A stretch of DNA of 64,000 nt from Acidobacteriota bacterium (GTDB lineage Bacteria; Acidobacteriota; Vicinamibacteria; Vicinamibacterales; CAVVIG01): contig JAFDVO010000017.1 in the NCBI GenBank assembly GCA_018268955.1, forward strand, positions 47,808 to 111,807, in the 5' to 3' direction. The notes beneath the pieces were generated by a model. It was given only the letters and a program-made list of their open reading frames with translations. It did no database searches and was not told where the DNA came from. A program made the position numbers and the translations under genes. Shown here piece by piece: positions 43,890-51,561 of the stretch. How positions within the stretch are numbered: position 1 is the first letter of the stretch; each line of letters begins with the position of its first letter.

Positions 43890-44357
43890 GTGGAGGCCTC
43901 CATGCAGGAGTTCCTGATCGCACCCGCAGACGGGCGCGCGATCTGGCTGATGGCAATCGTTCCGGTGCTGGTCATGCTCCTGGTTGGGTCCCTGTTCGGG
44001 GCCGCAGTGCTCGGCTCGAGGAAGACCCGCTTCGAGGTCTCGCGAGAAGGGTTGCGCATCAGGGGAGACTTCTACGGACGGACCATTCCTGCGGCCGAGA
44101 TCGCCGCTGCAGGCATGGCCCATGTCGACCTGTCGCGTCGTCCGGAACTCGCGCCAGGCAGACGAACGATGGGCACCGGCCTGCCCGGATACCGAGCCGG
44201 CTGGTTCCGACTGAAGAACGGTGAGAAGGCGCTGGTGTACCTGACCGACACGAGCCGCGCGGTGTACGTGCCGACCACGGCAGGATTCAGCCTGCTGCTC
44301 AGTCCGTCGGATCCGGATGCCTTCGTGACTGCGCTTCGCGCGGCGACAGGCCGCTAG
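43890..44357 (+). CDS. Membrane-anchored PH-like domain protein
   Basis: 155 residues from GTG 43890; ATG 43902 is an alternative. One N-terminal membrane helix (about 19-42) precedes a beta-rich domain of bacterial PH type: TRFEVSREGLRIRGDFYGRTIP (about 46-67) and LVYLTDTSRAVYVPTTAGFSLLLSP. Function unknown. Confidence 0.65.
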   Translation: MEASMQEFLIAPADGRAIWLMAIVPVLVMLLVGSLFGAAVLGSRKTRFEVSREGLRIRGDFYGRTIPAAEIAAAGMAHVDLSRRPELAPGRRTMGTGLPGYRAGWFRLKNGEKALVYLTDTSRAVYVPTTAGFSLLLSPSDPDAFVTALRAATGR

Positions 44358-44376
44358 CGCAGAAGGAGAGGTCGTG

Positions 44377-45075
44377 ATGTCCGAACGTCTGGTTCGGTCA
44401 GTGGCAATGGCCAGCCTGCTGGTGCTGCAGGCGACGTTCTCGGTCGCGCAGCCCTCGTCCAGAGGGGTCGCGCTCGAAGGAGGCGCGGGCCTGGCGCACC
44501 AGGACGGCGCGACAGGCACCACCTACACGACCTACGTGACCGCGCCAGGGGGAACGACGTTCGGCTGGAGTGCCGGCATCGGTGTACCAGTTGTGCGTTC
44601 GCTGGAGGCGCTCGTCGAACTCTCGTCCACGGGACGAATGTCGGCGACGGAACCCTCGCGGTACTTCACGACGTACGAGGAGGAGCGACGCGACCGCACG
44701 CTCATGGTCGGCGTCCGGTATTCCATGGATTTGGGCCGATACGTTGCGGTCGAACCGTCCGTGGGGATCGGATTCACCTTCGCGCACGCGTGGTCGCGCG
44801 CCGTCTATACGGACCCGGTGGCGCTCCGTCCGCCACAGCCCCGGGTGCGGCACCAACTCGACACCGGCATCGGCCCGTCGTTCGGCGTCGACCTCAGGCT
44901 GGGTTCGGAGCACCTCGCCATCGTCCCCTCTGCCCGCCTGATACGAACCGCTGTCTCGAGCGGGCGCTACGACGAGTCGACGACATCGCCGGACGTCGAA
45001 ATAGGGTCGATTTATCCGGGCGGGTACCCAGAGTGGACCCAACGCGCCGACATCAAGCTGCGCCTGCGGTTCTAG
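44377..45075 (+). CDS. Outer-membrane beta-barrel protein
   Basis: ATG 44377, seven nt after AGGAGAG, gives 232 residues. A signal peptide (about 1-25, ending SVAQ) precedes amphipathic strands (GVALEGGAGLAHQ, DRTLMVGVRYSMDLGRYVAVEPSVGIGFTF) and a final strand ADIKLRLRF ending in Phe. Probably an OmpW/OmpX-like small barrel. Confidence 0.75.
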   Translation: MSERLVRSVAMASLLVLQATFSVAQPSSRGVALEGGAGLAHQDGATGTTYTTYVTAPGGTTFGWSAGIGVPVVRSLEALVELSSTGRMSATEPSRYFTTYEEERRDRTLMVGVRYSMDLGRYVAVEPSVGIGFTFAHAWSRAVYTDPVALRPPQPRVRHQLDTGIGPSFGVDLRLGSEHLAIVPSARLIRTAVSSGRYDESTTSPDVEIGSIYPGGYPEWTQRADIKLRLRF

Positions 45076-45138
45076 CCCATGACCGGGAACGTGGGACTCG
45101 GCGTTCGCACGGCACCCCCCCCGGTTCAACGGCAGTTC

Positions 45139-45252
45139 TGCGCTGCATCTGTGCGTTCCTGCGTTTGAGCATTCTTGCGTTTTGGCATTCCTGCATTTGT
45201 GCATGGCCAGGCCTCCTGACCCTCCTGGCCTTCCCGGCCTTCCCGGCCTCGT
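45139..45252. repeat. Mixed 8-mer and 9-mer array
   Basis: Reverse-sense TGCGTTCC/TGCATTTG octamers (45139-45204) resemble the 18524 array on the other strand. They pass into GGCCTTCCC nonamers (45205-45252). Confidence 0.75.
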
Positions 45253-45258
45253 CTGAGC

Positions 45259-45264
45259 TACGAT
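45259..45264 (+). promoter_or_regulatory. -10 hexamer TACGAT, leaderless start
   Basis: TACGAT ends six nt, all C, before ATG 45271; the C run rules out a Shine-Dalgarno. Confidence 0.6.
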
Positions 45265-45270
45265 CCCCCC

Positions 45271-45573
45271 ATGCCTGATGTCCCCGTCACCGTCATCGCC
45301 GCCATCAAGGTGAAGCCTGGCACCGAGGCTCGCGCGCTGGAGTTCCTGCGGAGCGTCGTCGCGCCGACCCTGCAGGAACCGGGGTGCCTCGCGTACGACC
45401 TCCACCAGTCGATCAGCGAGCCGACCGAGTTCATGTTCTACGAGCGCTGGACGAGCGACGAGGCGCTGGCGGCCCACGCGGCGTCCACGGCACCCTACCG
45501 GCTCGCGCTGCGCGAGCAGCTCGCTGAACTGGTCGACGAACGTCCGAGCGTCACCCGGTGGAGAAGCTGTTAG
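45271..45573 (+). CDS. Antibiotic-biosynthesis-monooxygenase (ABM) domain protein
   Basis: 100 residues, the usual single-domain length. VTVIAAIKVKPGTEARALEFLRSV (about 6-29) and GCLAYDLHQSISEPTEFMFYERWTSDEALAAH (about 38-69) match the dimeric alpha-beta-barrel ABM family, which includes cofactor-free monooxygenases and quinol-like enzymes. The family name does not imply antibiotic synthesis. Its TAG stop is followed within 14 bp by a heptamer array. Confidence 0.9.
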   Translation: MPDVPVTVIAAIKVKPGTEARALEFLRSVVAPTLQEPGCLAYDLHQSISEPTEFMFYERWTSDEALAAHAASTAPYRLALREQLAELVDERPSVTRWRSC

Positions 45574-45586
45574 CTGCCAACTGTCC

Positions 45587-45683
45587 AATGCGAAATGCGA
45601 AATGCGAAATGCGAAATGCGAAATGCGAAATGCCAAATGCTGAATGCCAAATGCTCAATGCGAAGGCCAAGTGCTGAATGCTG
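45587..45683. repeat. Heptamer array AATGCGA, about 11 units
   Basis: Six perfect AATGCGA units, then AATGCCA, AATGCTG, AATGCCA, AATGCTC and decaying AATGCGA. The longest perfect heptamer run in the window. Confidence 0.95.
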
Positions 45684-45748
45684 AAGAGCAACGCGCCCTG
45701 CCGCAACAACGAACAGGGATGAAGAGCGTTCAGCGGCAGTGCGGCTCA

Positions 45749-45772
45749 GTGCTCTCTCCGTGTCCTCCGTGA
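45749..45772. repeat. Half-copy of the CTCCGTG hairpin element
   Basis: CTCTCTCCGTGTCCTCCGTG resembles one arm of the MITE-like elements at 49288 and 51381. Confidence 0.5.
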
Positions 45773-45778
45773 TCGAGC

Positions 45779-45820
45779 AATCAGCAGTCAGCAGTCAGCA
45801 ATTCGCATTTTGCATTTCGC
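45779..45820. repeat. Heptamer array CAGCAGT
   Basis: CAGCAGT, CAGCAGT, CAGCAAT, TCGCATT and TTGCATTTCG units end just before the putative GTG start at 45828. Confidence 0.85.
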
Positions 45821-45827
45821 CGATCCT

Positions 45828-46670
45828 GTGTCGTTTCCTCTTCCCTCACACATCGAAGACTTCCGCGATCGCACGTGGCGACGGGAAGACGCGCTGCGGG
45901 TGGAGCGTGCGTATGAGGCGGAGCGCTTCATCGAGCGCGTCGGCTTCGCGGCGTGCATGACCGACGCGCGGCGGCCGGGCCCCTCGCTCTACATCGCGGT
46001 GTGCGGTCGTCGTGACGCGGTGATGCCGCGCAACGTGCAGACCGACCCTGAGGCGTCGCAGACCTGGCTGCTGAAGGACGAGCTGATTCGTCGGGGGAAC
46101 GTGTACTACGCGAAGTTGTCACGCGGAAAGGCGACGTTCATCGCCCCCCGGATGGTTGCGCCCTTCCATGCACTCTGGGGCGTGCGCAAGGCGGACGAGC
46201 AGACGAGGCTGAGCCGGACCGCGCAGAAGATCCTGCGGGTCCTCCGACGCGAATGGGAGATGGCGACCGCCGACCTGCGGGCCGACGCCGGGATCTCGGA
46301 TCGCGCGGCATTCACGCGCGCGATGGACGAACTGCAGGCGGCGATGCTCGTGGTGCCGAGCGAGGTGCTCTACACGCCGAAGTTCACGTACATCTGGAGT
46401 CTGGCGGTCGGACGGTTTCCCGACGAACTCAGGAAGCGCCTCCCTCGAGAGCGGGCGATTCGGGAGATCGCGAGGTGCTTCCTCACCAGCGCCGGGATGA
46501 CCGCTCGCGGCGAACTGGCCCGCGTCATCGGTGTCCCACGCTGGGAGGCTGGCCTGGCCAACCGCGCTCTGGTCGACGAGGGATTCGCCGCGTCTACGTC
46601 GCGCGGCGTCTACGTACTCGCCCGAGGGCTCGAGGGTGTCGCACACGACCCCCCGAGCCCCGAAGCCTGA
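45828..46670 (+). CDS. Winged-helix protein, AlkZ-related fold
   Basis: 280 residues from GTG 45828, chosen because upstream sequence is repeat; TTG 45810 is an alternative inside the repeat. The sequence [14 protein letters not shown] core ([14 protein letters not shown]), [35 protein letters not shown], and repeated winged-helix segments ([44 protein letters not shown]) resemble AlkZ/YcaQ-type winged-helix DNA-binding proteins. The catalytic QxQ/QxD motif of AlkZ is not evident. The TGA stop lies in a GAAGCCTGAAGCCTG repeat. Confidence 0.6.
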   Translation: MSFPLPSHIEDFRDRTWRREDALRVERAYEAERFIERVGFAACMTDARRPGPSLYIAVCGRRDAVMPRNVQTDPEASQTWLLKDELIRRGNVYYAKLSRGKATFIAPRMVAPFHALWGVRKADEQTRLSRTAQKILRVLRREWEMATADLRADAGISDRAAFTRAMDELQAAMLVVPSEVLYTPKFTYIWSLAVGRFPDELRKRLPRERAIREIARCFLTSAGMTARGELARVIGVPRWEAGLANRALVDEGFAASTSRGVYVLARGLEGVAHDPPSPEA

Positions 46671-46774
46671 AGCCTGCCGAGGGTTGGCAAGGCAGGCGGG
46701 CAGGCGGGCCCGAAGCCGACCCCGCCCGAAGCCCAGAGTCAGAAGCCCCGAGCCAGAAGCCCCGAGCCCCCGGG
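46661..46774. repeat. GAAGCC-type repeats and half composite palindrome
   Basis: GAAGCCTGAAGCCTG at 46662-46676 contains the stop of the upstream gene. From 46711 a right-arm-like half of the composite palindrome follows, with GAAGCCGACCCCGCCCGAAG and AGAAGCCCCGAGCC units. Confidence 0.7.
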
Positions 46775-46782
46775 TGCTGAAT

Positions 46783-46874
46783 GGCTCCGGGCTCCGGACT
46801 TCAGGCTCCCGGCACGGTCGACTCCAAGCCCGAAGCCGACCCTGCCGGAAGCCCAGAGCCCAGAGCCCGAAGCC
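46783..46874. repeat. Composite palindrome, copy 3
   Basis: Left arm GGCTCCGGGCTCCGGACTTC, centre CACGGTCGACTC / GAAGCCGACCCTG, right arm GAAGCCCAGAGCCCAGAGCC. Same architecture as copies at 32977 and 39383. Confidence 0.75.
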
Positions 46875-46877
46875 ATA

Positions 46878-48548
46878 CTACTGAGGCGTCTGCGTGTTGA
46901 CACCCTTCTGCGGCATCGGGGGCGGATAGGCGACCCCGAGCTGTTCGAGGTAGCTCTTGTACTTCGTCGGGTCGTAGTAGAACTTCCGCAGTTCCGGCCG
47001 GAAGCGGTCCATCGTGTCCTTGTTCAACCAGATGGCCGGCTGGTCCTCGGGACGCAGCAGCGGCTTGTACTTGGCCGGCGCCTTCTGCACGTTGGTGAAG
47101 TAGTCTCGTGATGCGGTGACCAGATCAGGCCGGGTGAGCAGGTCGACGATCGTCATCGCGTAGGCCTTCGCTCCCTGCGTGGCCCCCTTGTGCGCCACCG
47201 GTGTGGCCATGGAGATCGCACTGGTCCAGTGGTGGCCGATCGCGCCAGGCACATTCGAAGGGAAGCGCAGCGTGATGGTCGGGATCGACCACATGATGTC
47301 GCCGATGTCGTCAGACGCGCCGCCGGTCTGCTGCTCCGCCGGAATGAACTCGCGGCCGCTGAGCGGCCGCACGGTGGTGGCGAGCCCTCGCTCGTCCGTG
47401 CCCATGGCGCGTTGCAGCGCCTTGGCGAACTGCTGATCCGCGTCGCTCCACTCCGGCAGGCCGACCGCCTTGATGTTCTCGTACATCGCCTCGGCCATCG
47501 GCCGATTGCCGTGCTGCGGCCACGCAGACCCAAGCACGCGAGAGCTCCACGTGGTGCCGGTCATCTCGGCCGCCGCCTTCGCCATCGTGTTCCCGAGGTC
47601 CCAGAGCTCCTTGATGTGGTCGTAGTCGGTCTCCCGGAAGTAGTACCAGACACTCGCGTCGGGAGGAACCACGTTCGGCTGCGCGCCGCCGTTGGTGATG
47701 ACGTAGTGCGACCGCTGCTGCGTGCGCAGGTGCTCGCGCTTGAAGTTCCACGCAATGTCCATCAGCTCCACCGCATCCAGCGCGCTCTTGCCGAGCCACG
47801 GTGACGCCGCGGCATGTGAGCTGGAACCCTTGAACATGTACTCGACCGAGACGAGGCCGGTGCCACCTCCCTCGCCCCAGCTCGTGCCGAGATCGCTGCC
47901 GACGTGCGTAAAGAGCGCGACGTCGACATCCTTGAAGACGCCCGCGCGCACGAAGTGCGCCTTCGAGCCGAGCGCTTCCTCCGCGACACCAGGCCACAAC
48001 AGCAGCGTGCCGGGCAGCTTGTCGCGGTCCATCACCTTCTTCACAGCCAGTGCCGCCGTGATGATGAGCGCCTGACCGGCGTTGTGCCCCTCGCCATGTC
48101 CCGGTGCGCCCGGCACAAGCTCCTTGCGCGTGACGACGCCCGGCGTCTGGTTCGTGCTCGGGAGACCATCGATGTCCGTGCCGAGCGCGATGATCGGATG
48201 GCCCGATCCGTAGCGCGCCACCCAGGCGGTGGGGATGCCCGCCACCGATCGCTGGACGTCGAAGCCTTCGCGCACGAGCACGTCGGTCAGCTTGCGCTGC
48301 GTCTCGGTCTCCTGGAAGCCGAGCTCGCTGTAGCTGAAGAGCTGGTCGACGAGCTGCTGGGTGAAGACGCGCCGCGCCTCCACGTCGGCGGCCACTTCCT
48401 TCTTCAGGGCCTCGGTCTTCGCACTCGGCGGTGCGAGTGGCGTGGACGGCGTCTGCGGTGCCTCAGCACCGCCGCGCTGGGCGATCGTCGGGGCGGACAG
48501 ACATGCGAGCGCCACCATCACAAGCGGCAGGACACGTCGTCTGAACAT
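46878..48548 (-). CDS. Secreted M20-family amidohydrolase (AbgB-like)
   Basis: Start at 48548 (MFRRRVLPL), nine nt after AGAGAGG, gives 556 residues with a signal peptide (about 1-24). M20 metal-site features include IIALGTDIDGLPSTNQ (about 125-140), GHGEGHNAGQALIITAAL (about 157-174) and WPGVAEEALGSKAHF. A dimerisation insert (SSSHAAASPWLGKSALDAVEL) and a late His in PGAIGHHWTSAI complete the fold. AbgB-type enzymes cleave aminoacyl-aromatic amides; the substrate here is unknown. Confidence 0.87.
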   Translation of the reverse strand: MFRRRVLPLVMVALACLSAPTIAQRGGAEAPQTPSTPLAPPSAKTEALKKEVAADVEARRVFTQQLVDQLFSYSELGFQETETQRKLTDVLVREGFDVQRSVAGIPTAWVARYGSGHPIIALGTDIDGLPSTNQTPGVVTRKELVPGAPGHGEGHNAGQALIITAALAVKKVMDRDKLPGTLLLWPGVAEEALGSKAHFVRAGVFKDVDVALFTHVGSDLGTSWGEGGGTGLVSVEYMFKGSSSHAAASPWLGKSALDAVELMDIAWNFKREHLRTQQRSHYVITNGGAQPNVVPPDASVWYYFRETDYDHIKELWDLGNTMAKAAAEMTGTTWSSRVLGSAWPQHGNRPMAEAMYENIKAVGLPEWSDADQQFAKALQRAMGTDERGLATTVRPLSGREFIPAEQQTGGASDDIGDIMWSIPTITLRFPSNVPGAIGHHWTSAISMATPVAHKGATQGAKAYAMTIVDLLTRPDLVTASRDYFTNVQKAPAKYKPLLRPEDQPAIWLNKDTMDRFRPELRKFYYDPTKYKSYLEQLGVAYPPPMPQKGVNTQTPQ

Positions 48549-48648
48549 GGCAGGCATCCTCTCTCTGGCGGCATGGTTCCGGCGCACACCGCGGCAACTG
48601 TCCGCGTCAGTCTACTCTCGGCGGGGGGAAGGAGACAGAGGGAGGAAG

Positions 48649-48771
48649 GCAGGTAGGGCGGGTAGGGCAGGTACGGCGGGCAGGGCAGGTAGGGCGATTC
48701 AGGGGCCAGATTGGGCGGGTGGGGCAGGTTGGGCAGGGACAGCCCTACCAGCCTCACCAGCCTTACCAGCC
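48649..48771. repeat. G-rich nonamer array with inverted 3' end
   Basis: GGGCAGGTA-type nonamers run from 48649 to about 48746, then CTACCAGCC-type units (48745-48771) in opposite sense. GGG runs fit a G-quadruplex pattern and the two halves could also pair. Confidence 0.8.
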
Positions 48772-48780
48772 CGACCTCGA

Positions 48781-48786
48781 TATAAT
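48781..48786 (+). promoter_or_regulatory. -10 hexamer TATAAT
   Basis: A perfect TATAAT ends 12 nt before ATG 48799, implying a leader of about five nt. The -35 region lies inside the repeat. Confidence 0.65.
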
Positions 48787-48798
48787 CCGCGGTCAGTC

Positions 48799-49221
48799 AT
48801 GTACAAGACCTCCGCTGCATTCCGGTATCTCACCGCGACCGGCGTCGCGTTGCTGACGACAAGCCTGTCTCTTGCCGCGGCGGGCGAGGACCCGCGGACC
48901 ATCGTCGACCGCGTCTACTCTGTGGCACAGGCTGAACGCGGGGAAGCGCGCTTCAAGACGTCCTGCAGTTCGTGCCATTCGCTGAGCACCTTTTCTGGGG
49001 GCGCCTTTGCCGATCGCTGGTACGGCCAGACGATGGCCGAGGTGTTCGAGTTCGTGTCGAACGCGATGCCGGAGAACAACCCGGGTGGGTTGAAGAAGGA
49101 GGAGTACGCCGACGTCCTCGCGTACATCCTCAGCATCAACGCCTATCCGGTCGGCACCGACGATCTGCCGACCGATCCCGCTGAGCTGAAGAAGCTCGCG
49201 ATCGCGCCAAACCCTAAATAG
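48799..49221 (+). CDS. Secreted mono-heme cytochrome c
   Basis: 140 residues with a signal peptide (about 1-28, ending LAAAG). The heme site CSSCH is near residue 56 and the axial Met is probably in AMPENNPGGL (about 93-102). YADVLAYILSINAYP matches the C-terminal helix of class I cytochromes. It probably carries electrons in the periplasm; no partner dehydrogenase is adjacent. Its TAG stop opens a heptamer array. Confidence 0.88.
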   Translation: MYKTSAAFRYLTATGVALLTTSLSLAAAGEDPRTIVDRVYSVAQAERGEARFKTSCSSCHSLSTFSGGAFADRWYGQTMAEVFEFVSNAMPENNPGGLKKEEYADVLAYILSINAYPVGTDDLPTDPAELKKLAIAPNPK

Positions 49222-49258
49222 ACGTTAGAACTTAGAACTTAGAAGTCAGAACTTCGGA
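49219..49258. repeat. Heptamer array TAGAACT
   Basis: TAGACGT, TAGAACT, TAGAACT, TAGAAGT, CAGAACT. The first TAG is the cytochrome stop codon. Confidence 0.9.
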
Positions 49259-49287
49259 GAGAACGTCTGACTCTGGAATGCTCAAAG

Positions 49288-49395
49288 CCTGTTCCAAGGT
49301 TCACCACGGAGGCCACAGGGCAACACGGTTGCCGGTAGATTCTCGGTGACATCCGCGCACTCCGCGGTGGCGCGCTGGTGTCTTGACACGCAGTC
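49288..49395. repeat. MITE-like hairpin element, copy 1
   Basis: Begins GCCTGTTCCAAGG and ends CTTGACACGCAGTCTCAG. The interior CACCACGGAGGCCACAGGG faces TCCGCGCACTCCGCGGTGG. It is clearly homologous to 51381-51512 over its whole length. Confidence 0.8.
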
Positions 49396-49668
49396 TCAGT
49401 TCGGAACGACGGTGGGTTTGCGCCGGGTCGCCACACTGAGCGCGAGCCCGAGTGCGGCGCCGATGAGCGCACCGATCGTCTGGCCCCACATCAATCGCGT
49501 GGTGGCGTAGCGAATGACTTCCGGGATCTGGACGACAGCGGGGATGGCCGCGCCCTGGGGAAGGCCGCCGGGCGAGGTATACCAGGAGAGCATCGGCGGC
49601 ACGATGAACGACGCCACGATCGCGCCGAGCAGCGCGCCGGAGAGCATCAGCAGCAGCGCGTTCTTCAT
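49396..49668 (-). CDS. Small membrane protein
   Basis: Start at 49668 gives 90 residues with two hydrophobic segments (about 3-27 and 60-82) and a central loop with MLSWYTSPGGLPQG. No family recognised. A TATACT hexamer ends nine nt before the start. Its stop directly abuts the MITE-like element. Confidence 0.6.
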   Translation of the reverse strand: MKNALLLMLSGALLGAIVASFIVPPMLSWYTSPGGLPQGAAIPAVVQIPEVIRYATTRLMWGQTIGALIGAALGLALSVATRRKPTVVPN

Positions 49669-49727
49669 GACGGATTCAGTATACGCGCCAAGGCCCGACA
49701 CGCCTGAGCCCCAGCCCCGCCATTGAT

Positions 49728-50180
49728 ATGGACCCCACCACGTCCGTTGATCGCGTCGTCATCCGCTCAGTCGAACCTTCCGACGCCGACGCTGTCGCGC
49801 GGCTGAGCGGGGAGCTCGGGTACCCGGTTGCGGTGGAGCGCATGGCGCAGCGCCTGGCGAGCATCGCCGCCATGCCCGATCACGCGGTGTTCGTGGCTGA
49901 GACCGCTGGTGAGGTGCTCGGCTGGATCCACGTGTCAGCCGTTGCGCACCTGCAGTCGGAGCCGCGCGCGGAGATCGGCGGCCTGGTCATCACGGGCACG
50001 GCCCGCGGGCAGCGGATTGGCGCCCGCCTGGTCGCGCGAGCCGAAGCCTGGGCGCGAGAGCACGGCTTCGCATCCATCCTCGTCCGCTCACAGATCGCCA
50101 GAGATGACGCCCACCGGTTCTACCTCCGGGAAGGATACGAGCGCACGAAGACCTCGGCGGTGTTCACCAAGACGCTGTGA
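49728..50180 (+). CDS. GNAT-family N-acetyltransferase
   Basis: 150 residues, the full length of a single GNAT domain. VIRSVEPSDADAVARLSGEL (about 11-30), FVAETAGEVLGWIHVSA, the acetyl-CoA pyrophosphate loop RGQRIGARLVARAEAWA (about 93-109) and RDDAHRFYLREGYERTKTSAVF (about 124-145) are all visible. Substrate unknown. Confidence 0.9.
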   Translation: MDPTTSVDRVVIRSVEPSDADAVARLSGELGYPVAVERMAQRLASIAAMPDHAVFVAETAGEVLGWIHVSAVAHLQSEPRAEIGGLVITGTARGQRIGARLVARAEAWAREHGFASILVRSQIARDDAHRFYLREGYERTKTSAVFTKTL

Positions 50181-50193
50181 CGGAGGAACGGTT

Positions 50194-50302
50194 GGGCAGG
50201 TAGGGCAGGTAGGGCGGGCAGGGCAGGCTTGGGCGGGTGGGGCGCGGGCGGCAGGACTGTGCTCAGAGAGTCGAAGGCCGGGAGGGCCGGGAGGGCCGGG
50301 AC
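50194..50302. repeat. G-rich nonamer array
   Basis: GGGCAGGTA units from 50194 with GGG runs at six-base spacing, later GGAGGGCCG units at 50278-50302. Confidence 0.8.
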
Positions 50303-50321
50303 GAGCGGGAGCCCAATTTGG

Positions 50322-50340
50322 CAATCAGCAATCAGCAATG
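50322..50340. repeat. Short CAATCAG heptamers
   Basis: CAATCAG, CAATCAG, CAATG, just past the end of the OppF-like gene. Confidence 0.7.
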
Positions 50341-50347
50341 TGCCATG

Positions 50348-51334
50348 TCATTTCCCCGCGACGGCTTCTGTAAAGTGACAGGCGCTCCAATGCCCTGGGG
50401 CGACCTCGCGCAGCAGGGGCACCTGCTCGCTGCAGAGCGGCTGCGCCATGTAGCAGCGCGTGTGAAAGCGGCAGCCGCTCGGCGGGTTCGCGGGGCTCGG
50501 CACATCGCCGCGCAGCACGATGCGGTTGCGTCGTCGGTCTGGATCCGGAATCGGGATCGCCGACAGGAGCGAGACCGTGTACGGATGCCGCGGGTTCGCG
50601 TACAGTTCCGCGCTCCCGGCCAGCTCCGCGATCGTGCCGAGGTACATCACCGCGACGCGATCGCTGATGTGCTTCACCACCGAGAGATCGTGCGCGACGA
50701 AGATGTAGGTGAGCCCGAGCTCGCGCTGCAGATCGCGCAGCAGGTTCACCACCTGCGCCTGAATCGAGACGTCGAGCGCCGAGACCGGCTCGTCCGCCAC
50801 GATGAGCCGTGGGTTCACCGCAAGCGCCCGTGCGATACCGATCCGCTGCCGCTGGCCTCCGGAAAATTCGTGCGGGTAGCGGGCCGCGTGGCTGGGTGAC
50901 AGGCCGACCTTCGCGAGCAGGTCCGCGACGCGCTCGTCGGCGGCGCGGCCACTCGCCAGCTTATGCGTGGTGATCGCCTCGCGCAGGATACTGCCGACCG
51001 TCAGCCGCGGGTTCAGGCTCGAATAGGGATCCTGAAACACGATCTGCATACGCTGCCGCAGGGACCGCAGCTCGCGCCTCGGCAACCCGACGAGCTCCCG
51101 CCCTTCGAACCGCACGCTGCCGCTCGTCGGCTCAGTCAGCTGCAGGATGCACCGCCCCGCGGTCGTCTTTCCGCACCCGCTCTCGCCAACCAGCCCGAGG
51201 ACCTCGCCGGCACTTACGTCGAACGAGATCCCATCAAGCGCCTTGACGTGACCAACAGTCCGCGAGAGCAGCCCCTTCCTGATGGGGAAGTACTTCTTCA
51301 GGTCGCGCACTTCGAGAAGCGGGGCAGAGGACAT
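50348..51334 (-). CDS. oppF: Oligopeptide/dipeptide ABC transporter ATPase (OppF/DppF)
   Basis: 328 residues. Walker [10 protein letters not shown] (about 50-58), Q-loop in [15 protein letters not shown] signature [15 protein letters not shown] (about 157-171), Walker [13 protein letters not shown] (about 177-188) and the H-loop VAHDLSVV. The C-terminal oligopeptide-transporter domain with [14 protein letters not shown] is present. It energises peptide import with the OppD partner. It is separated from oppD by 214 bp of repeats, unlike the tight junctions elsewhere in the operon. Confidence 0.93.
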   Translation of the reverse strand: MSSAPLLEVRDLKKYFPIRKGLLSRTVGHVKALDGISFDVSAGEVLGLVGESGCGKTTAGRCILQLTEPTSGSVRFEGRELVGLPRRELRSLRQRMQIVFQDPYSSLNPRLTVGSILREAITTHKLASGRAADERVADLLAKVGLSPSHAARYPHEFSGGQRQRIGIARALAVNPRLIVADEPVSALDVSIQAQVVNLLRDLQRELGLTYIFVAHDLSVVKHISDRVAVMYLGTIAELAGSAELYANPRHPYTVSLLSAIPIPDPDRRRNRIVLRGDVPSPANPPSGCRFHTRCYMAQPLCSEQVPLLREVAPGHWSACHFTEAVAGK

Positions 51335-51341
51335 GGGACTA

Positions 51342-51365
51342 TTGGACGTTGGACGTTAGAACGTG
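51342..51365. repeat. TTGGACG heptamers upstream of oppF
   Basis: TTGGACG, TTGGACG, TTAGAACG. Confidence 0.75.
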
Positions 51366-51380
51366 GAATTCAGAATTACG

Positions 51381-51512
51381 GCCTGTTTCGAAAGCTCCAC
51401 CACGGACACCACGGAGAACACGGAGCGACACGGTTCCCGATAGAACCTCGGTGACCTCCGCGCGCTCCGCGCACTCTGCGGTGGCGCTGTGTACTTTGAA
51501 ACACGCTCTGAG
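51381..51512. repeat. MITE-like hairpin element, copy 2
   Basis: Terminal inverted repeats GCCTGTTTCGAAAG and CTTTGAAACACGCTC enclose CCACCACGGACACCACGGAG and ACTCTGCGGTGGCGCTG. It is inserted between oppD and oppF and matches the element at 49288 with small indels. Confidence 0.82.
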
Positions 51513-51519
51513 ATTTGCG

Positions 51520-51561
51520 ATTAGCAATTAGCAATTAGCGATTAGCGATTAGCAATTGGTT
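51520..51561. repeat. Heptamer array ATTAGCA/ATTAGCG
   Basis: ATTAGCA, ATTAGCA, ATTAGCG, ATTAGCG, ATTAGCA, ATTGGTT. The TAA stop of oppD (plus bases 51549-51551) and its last codons lie in the array. Confidence 0.92.

Noticed and set aside
45271..45573. Antibiotic biosynthesis cluster
   Set aside because: The ABM domain name is historical; no polyketide, peptide synthase or tailoring genes are nearby.
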